Below are positions 1-10,462 of a stretch of 64,000 nt of DNA, one piece after another. The position numbers and the translations under genes were made by a program. The stretch lies in contig NZ_CP020100.1 in NCBI RefSeq assembly GCF_002056295.1, positions 186,001 through 250,000 of the forward strand, given 5' to 3'. Every line of letters starts with the position of its first letter. The first letter of the stretch is position 1. Source of the stretch: Halopseudomonas phragmitis (GTDB taxonomy: Bacteria; Pseudomonadota; Gammaproteobacteria; Pseudomonadales; Pseudomonadaceae). The notes below the pieces were generated by a model, which saw only the letters and a list, made by a program, of their open reading frames with translations, was not told the origin of the DNA and did no database searches.

Positions 1-86
1 ACCGCCCATGTTAATAGCAAGGCGCTTTATCCGCGCCGCGGCTTGTGCCACACTTCGGGTTTGTTGATAACCACTCTCAAGGATGT

Positions 87-887
87 ATGACAGCGCTGAC
101 TTCCAGCCTGCTTGCCGCCAGCCTCTACCTGGGCGGTACGCTCTATCAAATGCACTGCCTGGGCAAACGCCTGGCAGTCAACGCCAACCTGCTGCGCGGC
201 ATCGGTGTGTTTGCGCTATTGGCGCACGCAGTCAGCCTGTACCTGCAACTGATCACCGACCAGGGGTTGTCGCTGGGCTTTTTCAACGCCGCCTCGCTGA
301 TTGCCTGGCTGATCATTGCCCTGACGCTGTTGTCGAGCCTGCGCGCACCGGTCACCAGCCTGCTACTGGGACTCTACCCGCTGGCCCTGATCACCGGCGT
401 ACTGGCCTGGCTGTTTCCTAATCACGGCACCACCCTGGTAGCCGGACAAAGTGGCCTGCTGGTGCATGTGCTGCTGTCGATCCTGGCCTATGGCATTCTG
501 ACCATCGCCGCGTTCCAGGCGATTCTGCTGGCCATTCAGGAATATCAGCTCAAGCACAAGCACCCCACCCGCTTTATCCGCACCTTCCCGCCACTGCAAA
601 CCATGGAGCGGCTGCTGTTCCAGTTTCTGCTGTGCGGCGAAATCCTGCTGACCCTGGCTCTGTTGTCGGGCTTCATGTTCCTCGACAACATGCTGGCACA
701 GGGCATAGCGCACAAGACCCTGCTGTCATGCCTGGCTTGGGTGGTGTTCGGTATTCTGCTATGGGGCCGGCATTTCCGCGGCTGGCGTGGCAGCTATGCG
801 ATCCGCTGGACCCTGGCCGGGTTCCTGCTGTTGATGCTGGCCTACTTCGGCAGCAAACTGGTACGCGAATTCCTGCTACCGCTGTGA
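87..887 (+). CDS. YpjD/HemX-like cytochrome c assembly family membrane protein
   Basis: Integral inner-membrane protein of 266 residues with about eight hydrophobic segments. It resembles the CcsA/HemX (YpjD) branch of the cytochrome c assembly family, whose role is poorly defined but linked to haem or envelope assembly. The reading frame is open from a GTG at 45. I place the start at the ATG at 87 because an AAGGA precedes it and the protein then begins directly before the first membrane helix. It is followed after 22 bases by the CorC-type gene on the same strand, a pairing I recall from Pseudomonas downstream of ffh. Family call is by overall character, so the precise function is open. Confidence 0.75.
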   Translation: MTALTSSLLAASLYLGGTLYQMHCLGKRLAVNANLLRGIGVFALLAHAVSLYLQLITDQGLSLGFFNAASLIAWLIIALTLLSSLRAPVTSLLLGLYPLALITGVLAWLFPNHGTTLVAGQSGLLVHVLLSILAYGILTIAAFQAILLAIQEYQLKHKHPTRFIRTFPPLQTMERLLFQFLLCGEILLTLALLSGFMFLDNMLAQGIAHKTLLSCLAWVVFGILLWGRHFRGWRGSYAIRWTLAGFLLLMLAYFGSKLVREFLLPL

Positions 888-909
888 TCACACTGTCCGA
901 GGCCCGACC

Positions 910-2223
910 TTGAACGATACCCACACAGGCACACTGCTGATTCTGCTGGGCCTGCTGATCATCCTCTCGGCGTTCTTTTCCAGCTCCGAGACCAGCATGA
1001 TGAGCCTCAACCGCTACCGGTTGAAGCACCTGAGCAAGGAAGGCAATAAAGCGGCCCGGCGCGCCTCCCGGCTGCTGGAGCGCCCGGACCGACTGCTGGG
1101 CACCATTCTGGTTGGCAACAACATCGTCAACATCCTGGCCGCCTCGATCGCCACCGTGGTCGCAGTGCAGATCTGGGGCGAGGCCGGAATCGCGATTGCC
1201 ACCTTTGGCCTGACCATCGTCATTCTGATCTTCGGCGAGATTACCCCCAAGACCCTGGCCGCCCTGCGCCCCGAGCTGATCGCCTTTCCGGTCAGCATCA
1301 TTCTGGCCGTGCTACAGAAGGTGCTGTATCCCATCGTCTGGGTCTGCAACGCCATCAGCAATCAGTTACTGCGCCTGCTCGGGGTCAACCCTAACGCCGC
1401 CGACGGCGACCAGCTCAGCACCGAAGAACTGCGCACCGTAGTGCGTGAGGCCGGACTGGGCATCACCCGCAGCCGCCAGAACATGCTGCTGGGCATCCTC
1501 GATCTGGAAAAGATGACGGTCAACGACATCATGGTGCCGCGCAACGAAGCCGTGGGCATCGATATGGAAGACGACATCGACACAATCATCAACCAGTTGC
1601 GCAACTGTCATCACACCCGGCTGCCGGTCTACCAGGGCGACATCAACCACGTCACTGGCATAGTCCACATGCGCTCGATCGCCCGTCTGCTCAGCCGCGG
1701 AGAGCTGACCAAGGACGCTTTGGTCGGCGCCTGCAAGGACCCCTATTTCATTCCTGAAAGCACGCCACTGCACACCCAACTGTTCAACTTCCAGAAACAG
1801 AAGCGCCGGATCGCCATCGTGGTCGACGAATACGGAGACGTGATTGGTCTGGTCACCCTGGAAGATATTCTTGAAGAGATCGTCGGCGAATTCACCACCG
1901 ATATGCTGCTGCCCAGCCAGGATATCCACCCGCAGTCCGACGGCAGCTACGTGATCGACGCCGCCAGCTCGATCCGCGACATCAACCGCCACCTACAGTG
2001 GAAATTGCCGGCCGACGGCCCCAAGACCCTCAATGGCCTGATTACCGAGCAGCTGGAAAGTATTCCGGAAACCAGCGTGTGCCTGAGTATCGGCCCCTAC
2101 CGGATGGAAATCCTGCAAACCAAGGACAATATGGTCAAAAGCGTGCGGGTCTGGCAGCGAACCCTGGATCCCCAGGTCAACACCGCCGCAACAGGCAATC
2201 AGGACTCAAGCGCCAGCCATTGA
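910..2223 (+). CDS. CNNM/CorC (HlyC) family transporter-like protein
   Basis: The 437-residue protein has the full CNNM layout: an N-terminal DUF21 membrane domain (about residues 1-180), a pair of CBS domains (about 200-335; MVPRNEAVGI opens the first) and a C-terminal CorC_HlyC domain (about 345-425). The family is associated with Mg2+/Co2+ efflux or resistance. The start is a TTG with a GAGG 8-9 bases upstream. No better start lies upstream, and the next ATGs would cut the first membrane helix. It probably forms an operon with the YpjD-like gene. Its 3' end overlaps by 25 bases the convergent SGNH hydrolase gene. Confidence 0.85.
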   Translation: MNDTHTGTLLILLGLLIILSAFFSSSETSMMSLNRYRLKHLSKEGNKAARRASRLLERPDRLLGTILVGNNIVNILAASIATVVAVQIWGEAGIAIATFGLTIVILIFGEITPKTLAALRPELIAFPVSIILAVLQKVLYPIVWVCNAISNQLLRLLGVNPNAADGDQLSTEELRTVVREAGLGITRSRQNMLLGILDLEKMTVNDIMVPRNEAVGIDMEDDIDTIINQLRNCHHTRLPVYQGDINHVTGIVHMRSIARLLSRGELTKDALVGACKDPYFIPESTPLHTQLFNFQKQKRRIAIVVDEYGDVIGLVTLEDILEEIVGEFTTDMLLPSQDIHPQSDGSYVIDAASSIRDINRHLQWKLPADGPKTLNGLITEQLESIPETSVCLSIGPYRMEILQTKDNMVKSVRVWQRTLDPQVNTAATGNQDSSASH

Positions 2224-2864
2224 CGCACTATTGAGCCCGCCCACAGGCGATAGCCTTCGGCGGACGGGTGATAGCCATCACGGGCCAGGTAATGTGCCTG
2301 AAAGGGGATATCCAGCGTGCAGTAAGCCGCTCCGCTATGCGCCACCAACCGGCGCAGATCAGCATCCAGCAGGCCAGCACGCAAGCCGAACCAGGCCCGC
2401 AGCGGCTGCGGCAAAGCCCGGAACTGCCCCAGGGGAGGCACCGCGCTGACCAGCACCTGAGCACCGCTGGCACCCAAGGCAGTGATCAGCGCGGACACTT
2501 CAGTCCGCCAGCGCCAGCGCGGGGTCAAATGCGTAGTGTCGTTGACGCCCAGCACCAGCACCACCAGATCCCAGCGCTGACCACTCACAGCCGGCAGCAA
2601 CTCACTGCGACACTCAGCAGCCCGCACACCGTTACGGCCACAGGCCCGCCACTCGACGGCACGCCCGGTAGCCTGCGCCAACTGCCGGGCCAATTGACCG
2701 GCCAGAGCTTCAGCCTGTGAATCCACACCAACCCCGGCCACGGTCGACTCACCGACCAGCAACAAGCGCAGCGGCTCAACATTCCAGACGCCTTCCGGCT
2801 GCTCGCAACCCTGCCAGGGCTGCGCCGCATCCGGCAGGCGCAAGGCCGTGCGTTTGACCCACAA
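2199..2864 (-). CDS. SGNH/GDSL-family hydrolase
   Basis: Putative esterase/lysophospholipase-type SGNH hydrolase. Block I is GESTVAG (catalytic Ser), block III is GVND, and block V is DGYHPS with the Asp-His pair. The coordinates use the first standard-type start, a TTG at 2864, which has no visible ribosome-binding site. The same frame stays open to 2921, where a CTG overlaps the purT stop (CTGA). That extension adds a hydrophobic stretch (WWYLAAPALPLLLPQALWV), which looks like a signal peptide or anchor. The true protein may therefore start at CTG 2921 by coupling to purT. Substrate unknown. Confidence 0.75.
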   Translation of the reverse strand: MWVKRTALRLPDAAQPWQGCEQPEGVWNVEPLRLLLVGESTVAGVGVDSQAEALAGQLARQLAQATGRAVEWRACGRNGVRAAECRSELLPAVSGQRWDLVVLVLGVNDTTHLTPRWRWRTEVSALITALGASGAQVLVSAVPPLGQFRALPQPLRAWFGLRAGLLDADLRRLVAHSGAAYCTLDIPFQAHYLARDGYHPSAEGYRLWAGSIVRQWLALES

Positions 2865-2917
2865 GGCCTGCGGCAGCAGCAGCGGTAGTGCCGGTGCAGC
2901 CAGATACCACCAGCGGC

Positions 2918-4099
2918 TCAGAGCTTGACCTCGACAGCATTGGCCGCGCGCAGCGCCTTGGCCCGTGCCGTTTCAATATCCGCATCCAGCGCCAGCGCCA
3001 CCCCCATGCGCCGCTGCCCATCGACCTCAGGCTTGCCGAACAGACGCAACTGGGTATCCGCCTCACTCAATGCCCGTTCCAGATTGCCAAAACGCACATC
3101 CTGCGACTGGCCATTGACCAGAATCACCGCCGAGGCGGCCGGGCCGAACTGACGAATCGCCGGTACTGGCAAGCCGAGGATCGCCCTGGCATGCAGGGCA
3201 AACTCGGACAGATCCTGGGAAATCAGCGTGACCAGCCCGGTATCGTGCGGGCGCGGCGACACCTCGCTGAACCAGACCTGATCACCCTTGATGAACAGCT
3301 CGACTCCAAACACCCCGCGCCCACCCAGAGCATCAGTCACCGCCCGGGCCACCCGTTGCGACTCGGCCAGAGCAGCCTCGCTCATGGCCTGCGGCTGCCA
3401 GGACTCCTGGTAATCGCCGGCTTCCTGACGATGACCAATAGGCGCGCAGAAACTGGTGCCACCGGCATGGCGCACGGTCAGCAGTGTGATCTCGTAATCA
3501 AAATCGACAAAGCCCTCGACGATCACCCGCCCCTGGCCGGCCCGGCCACCCGCCTGGGCATAATCCCAGGCTGGCTCCACCTGATCGGCCGTGCGCACCA
3601 GACTCTGGCCCTTGCCCGACGAACTCATCACCGGCTTGACCACACACGGCAAGCCAATCTCGCGGATCGCCCGCTGGTAGTCTTCCAGGCTGTCGGCAAA
3701 CCGGTACGGCGAGGTCGGCAACCCCAGCTCCTCGGCGGCCAGACGGCGGATACCTTCCCGGTCCATGGTCAACCAGGCCGCCTTGGCGGTCGGGATCACG
3801 GTATAACCTTCCTGTTCCAGCTCCAGCAGCACCGGCGTGGCAATGGCCTCGATCTCCGGCACGATATAGTCGGGCTGCTCAGACTCGATCACCTCACGCA
3901 ACAGGCGGCCATCGAGCATATTGATCACATGATGGCGGTGGGCGACCTGCATAGCCGGAGCATTGGCGTAGCGATCCACCGCGATCACCTCGCAGCCCAG
4001 GCGCTGCAGCTCGATCACCACTTCCTTGCCCAGCTCGCCCGAGCCCAGCAGCAATACCCGCGTGGCCCCGGCGGCCAGTGGCGTTCCAATTTGCGTCAT
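2918..4099 (-). CDS. purT: Formate-dependent phosphoribosylglycinamide formyltransferase (PurT)
   Basis: ATP-grasp enzyme of 393 residues. It makes formyl-GAR from GAR, formate and ATP in purine synthesis, an alternative to PurN. Visible features are the N-terminal nucleotide-binding fold ([12 protein letters not shown]), the ATP-grasp loop SSSGKGQS and the late [11 protein letters not shown] segment. The start is the ATG at 4099 (MTQIGTPL), preceded by AAGGAAC; the frame extends further upstream but without coding character. The ATG overlaps the stop of the DUF1289 gene (ATGA), so the two are translationally coupled. Confidence 0.95.
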   Translation of the reverse strand: MTQIGTPLAAGATRVLLLGSGELGKEVVIELQRLGCEVIAVDRYANAPAMQVAHRHHVINMLDGRLLREVIESEQPDYIVPEIEAIATPVLLELEQEGYTVIPTAKAAWLTMDREGIRRLAAEELGLPTSPYRFADSLEDYQRAIREIGLPCVVKPVMSSSGKGQSLVRTADQVEPAWDYAQAGGRAGQGRVIVEGFVDFDYEITLLTVRHAGGTSFCAPIGHRQEAGDYQESWQPQAMSEAALAESQRVARAVTDALGGRGVFGVELFIKGDQVWFSEVSPRPHDTGLVTLISQDLSEFALHARAILGLPVPAIRQFGPAASAVILVNGQSQDVRFGNLERALSEADTQLRLFGKPEVDGQRRMGVALALDADIETARAKALRAANAVEVKL

Positions 4100-4308
4100 A
4101 CCGATGTTCCTTGTTGTGAAGCAGGCTCGAACAGCAGCCCCTGATCCCGAGCGCGCTGCTCGCAACGCGCCAGCACCGCGCGCCGCTCGGCGTCACTCAT
4201 CCGTCCCCATTGAATGATTTCCTGACCGCTGCGCTGGCAGCCGGTGCAGATATCCTGCTCATCAAGCATACAGACAGAGACACAGGGCGAAGGGACGGGC
4301 GTTGTCAT
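4096..4308 (-). CDS. DUF1289 domain protein
   Basis: Small cysteine-rich protein of 70 residues. The conserved N-terminal [17 protein letters not shown] pattern gives four cysteines, as in the DUF1289 family, and a basic tail follows. Function is not established; the cysteines suggest metal binding. Its stop overlaps the purT start, and the carbonic anhydrase-like gene ends downstream of the next start on the same strand, so an operon is likely. Confidence 0.85.
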   Translation of the reverse strand: MTTPVPSPCVSVCMLDEQDICTGCQRSGQEIIQWGRMSDAERRAVLARCEQRARDQGLLFEPASQQGTSV

Positions 4309-4311
4309 GAC

Positions 4312-4836
4312 TCAGTCGACCTGCACCTTGAGCTCATCGCGGAAACGCCGGGCATTCATGACGTAATGCGCCGCACTGGCTTCCAGCATCTTCTTCTGCG
4401 CCTCGCTCAACTGCTTGACCACCTTGCCCGGCGAGCCCATCACCAGCGAACCATCAGGAATTTCCTTGCCCTCCGGGATCAGGCTGTTGGCGCCGATGAT
4501 GCAATGCTTGCCGATCTTGGCGCCGTTGAGCACCACCGCATTGATGCCGATCAGGCTGTAGTCGCCAACATCGCAGCCGTGCAGCATGGCATTGTGGCCA
4601 ACGGTAATGCCCTTGCCCAACACCAACGGGATGCCGTGATCGGCATGCAGCACAGCGCCATCCTGCACATTGCTGTGCTCACCGATCACGATCCGCTCGA
4701 CATCGCCACGCACCACCGCGCCAAACCAGACGTTGGCACCGGCGGCCAGCGAAACCTTGCCAATCACGGCGGCAGTCTCAGCGATCCAGGCGTCCTCGGC
4801 CATTTCGACCCGATCATTACCCAGGCTGTATTTCAT
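4312..4836 (-). CDS. Gamma-carbonic anhydrase-like hexapeptide-repeat protein (YrdA/PaaY type)
   Basis: Left-handed beta-helix protein of about 174 residues with repeated hexapeptides (for example [18 protein letters not shown] and [13 protein letters not shown]). The three metal-ligand histidines of this family appear in VLHADHG and GHNAMLHG. It belongs to the YrdA/PaaY/gamma-carbonic-anhydrase group; whether it hydrates CO2 or is a thioesterase accessory cannot be told. I chose the ATG at 4836 with GGAG upstream rather than the adjacent GTG. It sits between a Nudix gene and DUF1289-purT on the same strand. Confidence 0.85.
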   Translation of the reverse strand: MKYSLGNDRVEMAEDAWIAETAAVIGKVSLAAGANVWFGAVVRGDVERIVIGEHSNVQDGAVLHADHGIPLVLGKGITVGHNAMLHGCDVGDYSLIGINAVVLNGAKIGKHCIIGANSLIPEGKEIPDGSLVMGSPGKVVKQLSEAQKKMLEASAAHYVMNARRFRDELKVQVD

Positions 4837-4849
4837 CACGACTCCTCAA

Positions 4850-5443
4850 TCAGCGTTCTTTATCATAGGGGGTATGCAAAGGGATCCGTGCATCGAAGGC
4901 CACGTTCATCAACTCGACCAGCATCAGCGCCGTCAGCCCCCAAATCTTGTGCCCCTGGAAGCGGTAGCTGGGCACATACCAGCTCCGCCCTTCGTAATCG
5001 ATGCGATGGGTCATTTCGCGCTGGTCCTCAAGGAAAAACTCGACCGGCACCCGGAACACTTCCTCGATTTCACCGCTGTTGGGCGCCAGGTCGAACACCT
5101 CAGGCACGATCCCGACATAGGGCGTGACCTTGATTCCGTAGCGCGACACCAGGCTGCCCATAGGGCCGACCACGTCGACCAGCTCCGGCAGCAGGCCGAT
5201 TTCCTCGTGCGCTTCACGCAGGGCGGTGTAGCACAGATCGACATCCCCCGGGTCCCGACGGCCACCAGGAAAAGCCACCTCGCCGGAGTGGGTAGACAGA
5301 CGCTGGGAGCGTACCGTCAGAATGATTTCCGGTTGTTCGTGCACACAAGTGACAGGTATCAGGACCCCGGCCTCGGGGAGACCGACCACATCGATCTGCC
5401 GGGGTTGGTAGTCGAGCACTCGACTGCGCATCAGGTCCAGCAT
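4850..5443 (-). CDS. CoA pyrophosphatase-like Nudix hydrolase (NudL type)
   Basis: Nudix hydrolase of 197 residues resembling NudL/YeaB, which cleaves CoA and related diphosphates. The Nudix box is present: GG before RRDPGD, then REAHEEIG as the catalytic core. The preceding QRLSTHSGEVAFPGG is typical of the CoA-specific subgroup. Start is the ATG at 5443 behind GAGGTGG; the frame is open further but overlaps the divergent gene region. Upstream lies a second Nudix gene in the opposite direction, so the two share a divergent promoter region (5444-5575). Confidence 0.85.
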   Translation of the reverse strand: MLDLMRSRVLDYQPRQIDVVGLPEAGVLIPVTCVHEQPEIILTVRSQRLSTHSGEVAFPGGRRDPGDVDLCYTALREAHEEIGLLPELVDVVGPMGSLVSRYGIKVTPYVGIVPEVFDLAPNSGEIEEVFRVPVEFFLEDQREMTHRIDYEGRSWYVPSYRFQGHKIWGLTALMLVELMNVAFDARIPLHTPYDKER

Positions 5444-5575
5444 GCAAACCACCTCAAAGCATTTTTCCCAATGATGGCATGATCCCCCGGCGGGAACCAG
5501 TTGCCCAACCGGCAAATGGGCCGCAAGATAGGACAAAACAACGAGCGTGATATCGTCAGGGTCTGTTCACTTATC

Positions 5576-6124
5576 ATGAGATTTTGCAGCCAATGCGGCC
5601 AACCCGTCAGCCAGCGCATCCCGGAAGGCGATGACCGGCTGCGCTACGTCTGCGACACCTGCGCCACGGTGCATTACCAGAACCCGCGGATCGTCGCCGG
5701 CTGCCTGGCGGTATACCAGCAACAAGTACTGCTGTGCCGGCGCGCCATCGAACCGCGCCGGGGCTTCTGGACCTTGCCGGCCGGCTTCATGGAGAATGGT
5801 GAAACCACGATTGAGGCGGCCCTGCGCGAAACCTGGGAAGAGGCTCGCGCCCGAGTCCATGCCGAACAGCTCTACATGCTGTTCAACCTGCCACATATCA
5901 ATCAGGTCTACATGTTCTTTCGTGCCGAGCTGAGCGATCTGGACTTCGCCGCCGGCGAAGAAAGCCTCGAAGTCAAACTGTTCGATGAGTCAGAGATCCC
6001 CTGGGAGCAGTTAGCCTTCCCTACCGTAGGCAAAACCCTGCGCCAGTTCTTTGTCGACCGGCAGCAGCACAACTACCCGGTCCACGTTCAGGACATTCGC
6101 TACAACCCCGGAAAAAGGTCGTAA
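5576..6124 (+). CDS. Nudix hydrolase with N-terminal zinc ribbon
   Basis: A 182-residue Nudix protein with an N-terminal zinc ribbon (CSQCG ... CDTC) followed by a Nudix box (GFMENGE ... RETWEEARA). This layout is like a short NudC-type or ADP-ribose pyrophosphatase family enzyme. Substrate is not evident. The frame opens at 5501, but the ATG at 5576 (MRFCSQCG) gives the family start. The downstream L,D-transpeptidase gene begins two bases after the stop, suggesting one transcript. Confidence 0.85.
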   Translation: MRFCSQCGQPVSQRIPEGDDRLRYVCDTCATVHYQNPRIVAGCLAVYQQQVLLCRRAIEPRRGFWTLPAGFMENGETTIEAALRETWEEARARVHAEQLYMLFNLPHINQVYMFFRAELSDLDFAAGEESLEVKLFDESEIPWEQLAFPTVGKTLRQFFVDRQQHNYPVHVQDIRYNPGKRS

Positions 6125-6126
6125 CA

Positions 6127-6615
6127 ATGCCCCGCCTGTTCCTTGCCCTGCTGCTGTCACTGGCCTGCCTGAGCACCCAGGCCGACGTTCCTCCGATCGA
6201 CAAGATCCTGATCCTCAAGTCCGAGCGCCGACTGGAAGTGATCAGCCAGGGCGAGACCATTCGCCAGTACCGGGTCTCACTCGGCCGCTACCCGGTCGGG
6301 CACAAGCAGCAAAAGGGCGATCAGCGCACACCCGAGGGTGTCTATACCATCGACTGGCGGCATGAAAGCCCGCAGTTCAACCTGAGCATGCACGTCGACT
6401 ACCCCAACCTCAAGGACCGCATGGCCGCCTGGGATCGCGGCGTCGACCCCGGCGGCATGATCATGATTCACGGCACGCCAATCAATGACGAGTTCCCCGA
6501 GTGGTTCTACAAGGGTCTGGACTGGACAGATGGCTGCATCGCCCTGCAAAACAGCGACATGAAAGAGCTCTGGGATCTGGTTCCTGACGGCACCCTGGTC
6601 GATATCCGCCCCTGA
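6127..6615 (+). CDS. Secreted L,D-transpeptidase (YkuD) family protein
   Basis: 162-residue exported protein with a signal peptide (LFLALLLSLACLSTQA) and a YkuD domain. The active-site region reads IHGTPI then DGCIAL, the cysteine being the nucleophile. The residue before Gly-Cys is Asp (TDGC) rather than the commoner His/Arg of SHGC or SRGC. Members cross-link or anchor to peptidoglycan in the periplasm. It follows the zinc-ribbon Nudix gene with only a two-base gap. Confidence 0.85.
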   Translation: MPRLFLALLLSLACLSTQADVPPIDKILILKSERRLEVISQGETIRQYRVSLGRYPVGHKQQKGDQRTPEGVYTIDWRHESPQFNLSMHVDYPNLKDRMAAWDRGVDPGGMIMIHGTPINDEFPEWFYKGLDWTDGCIALQNSDMKELWDLVPDGTLVDIRP

Positions 6616-6734
6616 GCCACCAACCCACATTGATATGAGTCAAAACCCTCGTTTACCCGACAGGTGACACTAAAGGCATAAAAAGTCATGCCTTGTGCAG
6701 CATGCGCCAACCTGTCCGGATGAGGAGTTACCTG

Positions 6735-7733
6735 ATGAATATCAAGCTAGTGAGCACACTGCTGGCCACTACCCTGGCCATGCCTGCGCTGGCCGATCGC
6801 CTATCGACCGAGCCGGTGCAGCCGATCGAACCTGCGGTCATCACCGAACCTGAAAAGGTCGAGCTGGGCAAGAAACTGTTCTTCGACCCACGGCTATCGC
6901 GTTCGGGCTTCATTTCCTGCAACTCGTGCCACAACCTGAGCATGGGCGGCAGCGACAACCTGCCGACCTCCATTGGCCACAACTGGCAGGAAGGCCCGAT
7001 CAACTCGCCAACCGTCCTCAACTCCAACCTTAACGTCGCCCAGTTCTGGGATGGCCGCGCCGCCACCTTGCAGGAACAGGCCGCCGGCCCGATCGCCAAC
7101 CCGATGGAAATGGCCTCCAACCACGTTCTGGCGCTGGACGTACTGCGCTCGATTCCGCAATACCGGGCCGAGTTCGCCAGCATCTATGGCGACGAGGACA
7201 TCACCCTGGAGCGGGTCACCGACGCCATCGCCGTCTTCGAGGAAACCCTGGTCACTCCCAACTCACGCTTCGACCTGTGGCTCAAGGGTGACGACAGCGC
7301 CCTGACCCAGCAGGAGCTAGCCGGCTACAACACCTTCAAGGAAATCGGCTGCACCGCCTGTCACAATGGTCCGGGCCTGGGCGGCACCTCGTTCCAGCGC
7401 ATGGGGATCGTCCAGCCCTACATTACCGACAACCCTTCCGAGGGCCGGGTTGCGGTAACCGGCAACGATGCCGACCGCTTCTCGTTCAAGGTCCCCACCC
7501 TGCGCAACGTCGAGCTGACCTACCCCTACTTCCACGACGGTGCCTACTGGAAGCTGGAGGAAGCCGTTGACCTGATGGCCAAACTGCAACTCGGCCGCGA
7601 GCTGGCACTGGAAGACATCGACAACATGACCGCATTTCTCAAGACCCTGACCGGCGAGCAGCCCAGCTTCACCATCCCGCTGCTGCCCCCATCAAACAAC
7701 GACACCCCGCAACCGGTGCCGTTCGAGAAATAA
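6735..7733 (+). CDS. Di-haem cytochrome c peroxidase
   Basis: Periplasmic di-haem peroxidase of the CcpA/MauG family, 332 residues. It has a signal peptide (MNIKLVSTLLATTLAMPALA) and two CxxCH haem sites (CNSCH and CTACH). The segment between them and the C-terminal FKVPTLRNVELTYPYFHDG are typical. It reduces H2O2 with electrons from small c-type cytochromes. Start is the ATG at 6735 behind AGGAG; an upstream frame to 6693 is unlikely. A REP-like palindrome separates it from the convergent YqfO-type gene. Confidence 0.92.
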   Translation: MNIKLVSTLLATTLAMPALADRLSTEPVQPIEPAVITEPEKVELGKKLFFDPRLSRSGFISCNSCHNLSMGGSDNLPTSIGHNWQEGPINSPTVLNSNLNVAQFWDGRAATLQEQAAGPIANPMEMASNHVLALDVLRSIPQYRAEFASIYGDEDITLERVTDAIAVFEETLVTPNSRFDLWLKGDDSALTQQELAGYNTFKEIGCTACHNGPGLGGTSFQRMGIVQPYITDNPSEGRVAVTGNDADRFSFKVPTLRNVELTYPYFHDGAYWKLEEAVDLMAKLQLGRELALEDIDNMTAFLKTLTGEQPSFTIPLLPPSNNDTPQPVPFEK

Positions 7734-7747
7734 CGTCCTGCCATCAC

Positions 7748-7811
7748 GAGCGACGCAGCCGCGTGGTGATCCATGCACACGCATGGATCACCACGTCGCT
7801 GCGCTCCTCGC
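7748..7811. repeat. REP-like palindrome between convergent genes
   Basis: Long imperfect inverted repeat. The inner arms GTGGTGATCCATGC and GCATGGATCACCAC surround an ACAC loop, and flanking GC-rich arms extend the pairing. The GTGGTGATCCAT core and the GCTCCTCGCCATGAC flank match the 148-bp repeat at 33685-34424, so it is one dispersed unit of that family. It may also stop transcripts from both sides. Confidence 0.75.
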
Positions 7812-7827
7812 CATGACCTTGAGAGCC

Positions 7828-8151
7828 TTACGGCAACGCCTGCAGATCACTCAAACGCCACACATCATAGGCAGGTTCTTCATAGGGATGCGCCTGCCTC
7901 AGCGCAGCCACCACCGCCCTGATCAGCTCATCGGCGCAGACCAGCTCAACCCGCCACTCCTCAACCTGCTCAACGTCACCCTGGCGGCCCAGAAACGGAT
8001 TGCTGCCGGCCAGCGGCCGGAACTGCCCCAACCCCCTGACCTGCCAGCAGCACTGATCGTAGTCGCCGATACGTCCACCACCGGCGGCGAACACCGCCTG
8101 CTTGACCGCCTCCAGATGGGAATCAGGTACATAGAAACAGAGTTTGAACAT
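7828..8151 (-). CDS. YqfO/NIF3-type small protein (CutA-like fold)
   Basis: A 107-residue protein beginning MFKLCFYVPDSHLEAVKQAVF and containing HPYEEPAYDVW. These match the small YqfO/'NGG1p-interacting factor 3' family, which corresponds to the domain inserted in Bacillus YqfO. Function unknown. A full-size NIF3 relative is encoded separately at 38228-38986. The start ATG at 8151 immediately follows the T-run of a terminator hairpin. The GGAG Shine-Dalgarno sequence lies inside that hairpin stem. Confidence 0.8.
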   Translation of the reverse strand: MFKLCFYVPDSHLEAVKQAVFAAGGGRIGDYDQCCWQVRGLGQFRPLAGSNPFLGRQGDVEQVEEWRVELVCADELIRAVVAALRQAHPYEEPAYDVWRLSDLQALP

Positions 8152-8204
8152 AAAAAAGGCTCCGGACCGCAAACTGGAATAACCAGTCTTGCAGCCCGGA
8201 GCCT
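8152..8204 (-). terminator. Rho-independent terminator after the TonB receptor gene
   Basis: On the minus strand, AGGCTCCGG pairs with CCGGAGCCT. A second inner pairing (ACTGG/CCAGT) lies between the arms, and six T follow. It lies 25 bases past the receptor stop and ends directly at the YqfO-type start codon, so it probably acts as terminator or attenuator. Confidence 0.8.
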
Positions 8205-8228
8205 GGAGCACAACGCGAGGTATGCGGT

Positions 8229-10331
<2,103 letters not shown>

Positions 10332-10401
10332 CTACATGCTCCCCACATGTCATCCGGTTACTGACGAAACCTGGTGCATGGCACCGGGGCAGCATAATAA
10401 T

Positions 10402-10416
10402 TGTTATAACGTAACA
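10402..10416 (-). promoter_or_regulatory. Zur-like operator upstream of the zinc receptor
   Basis: TGTTATAACGTAACA has matching half sites TGTTA/TAACA. It agrees with the Zur consensus TGTTATAnTATAACA at 12 of 14 fixed positions. It sits 70-85 bases before the receptor start in an AT-rich patch, as expected for a zinc-repressed promoter. Match made by eye. Confidence 0.7.
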
Positions 10417-10462
10417 AATAAACCCAAAAACACCCTTGCGGCTTAAAGAGAACAGCTAAAGC

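Noticed and set aside
2888-4144. 418-residue plus-strand ORF
   Set aside because: Antisense shadow of purT.
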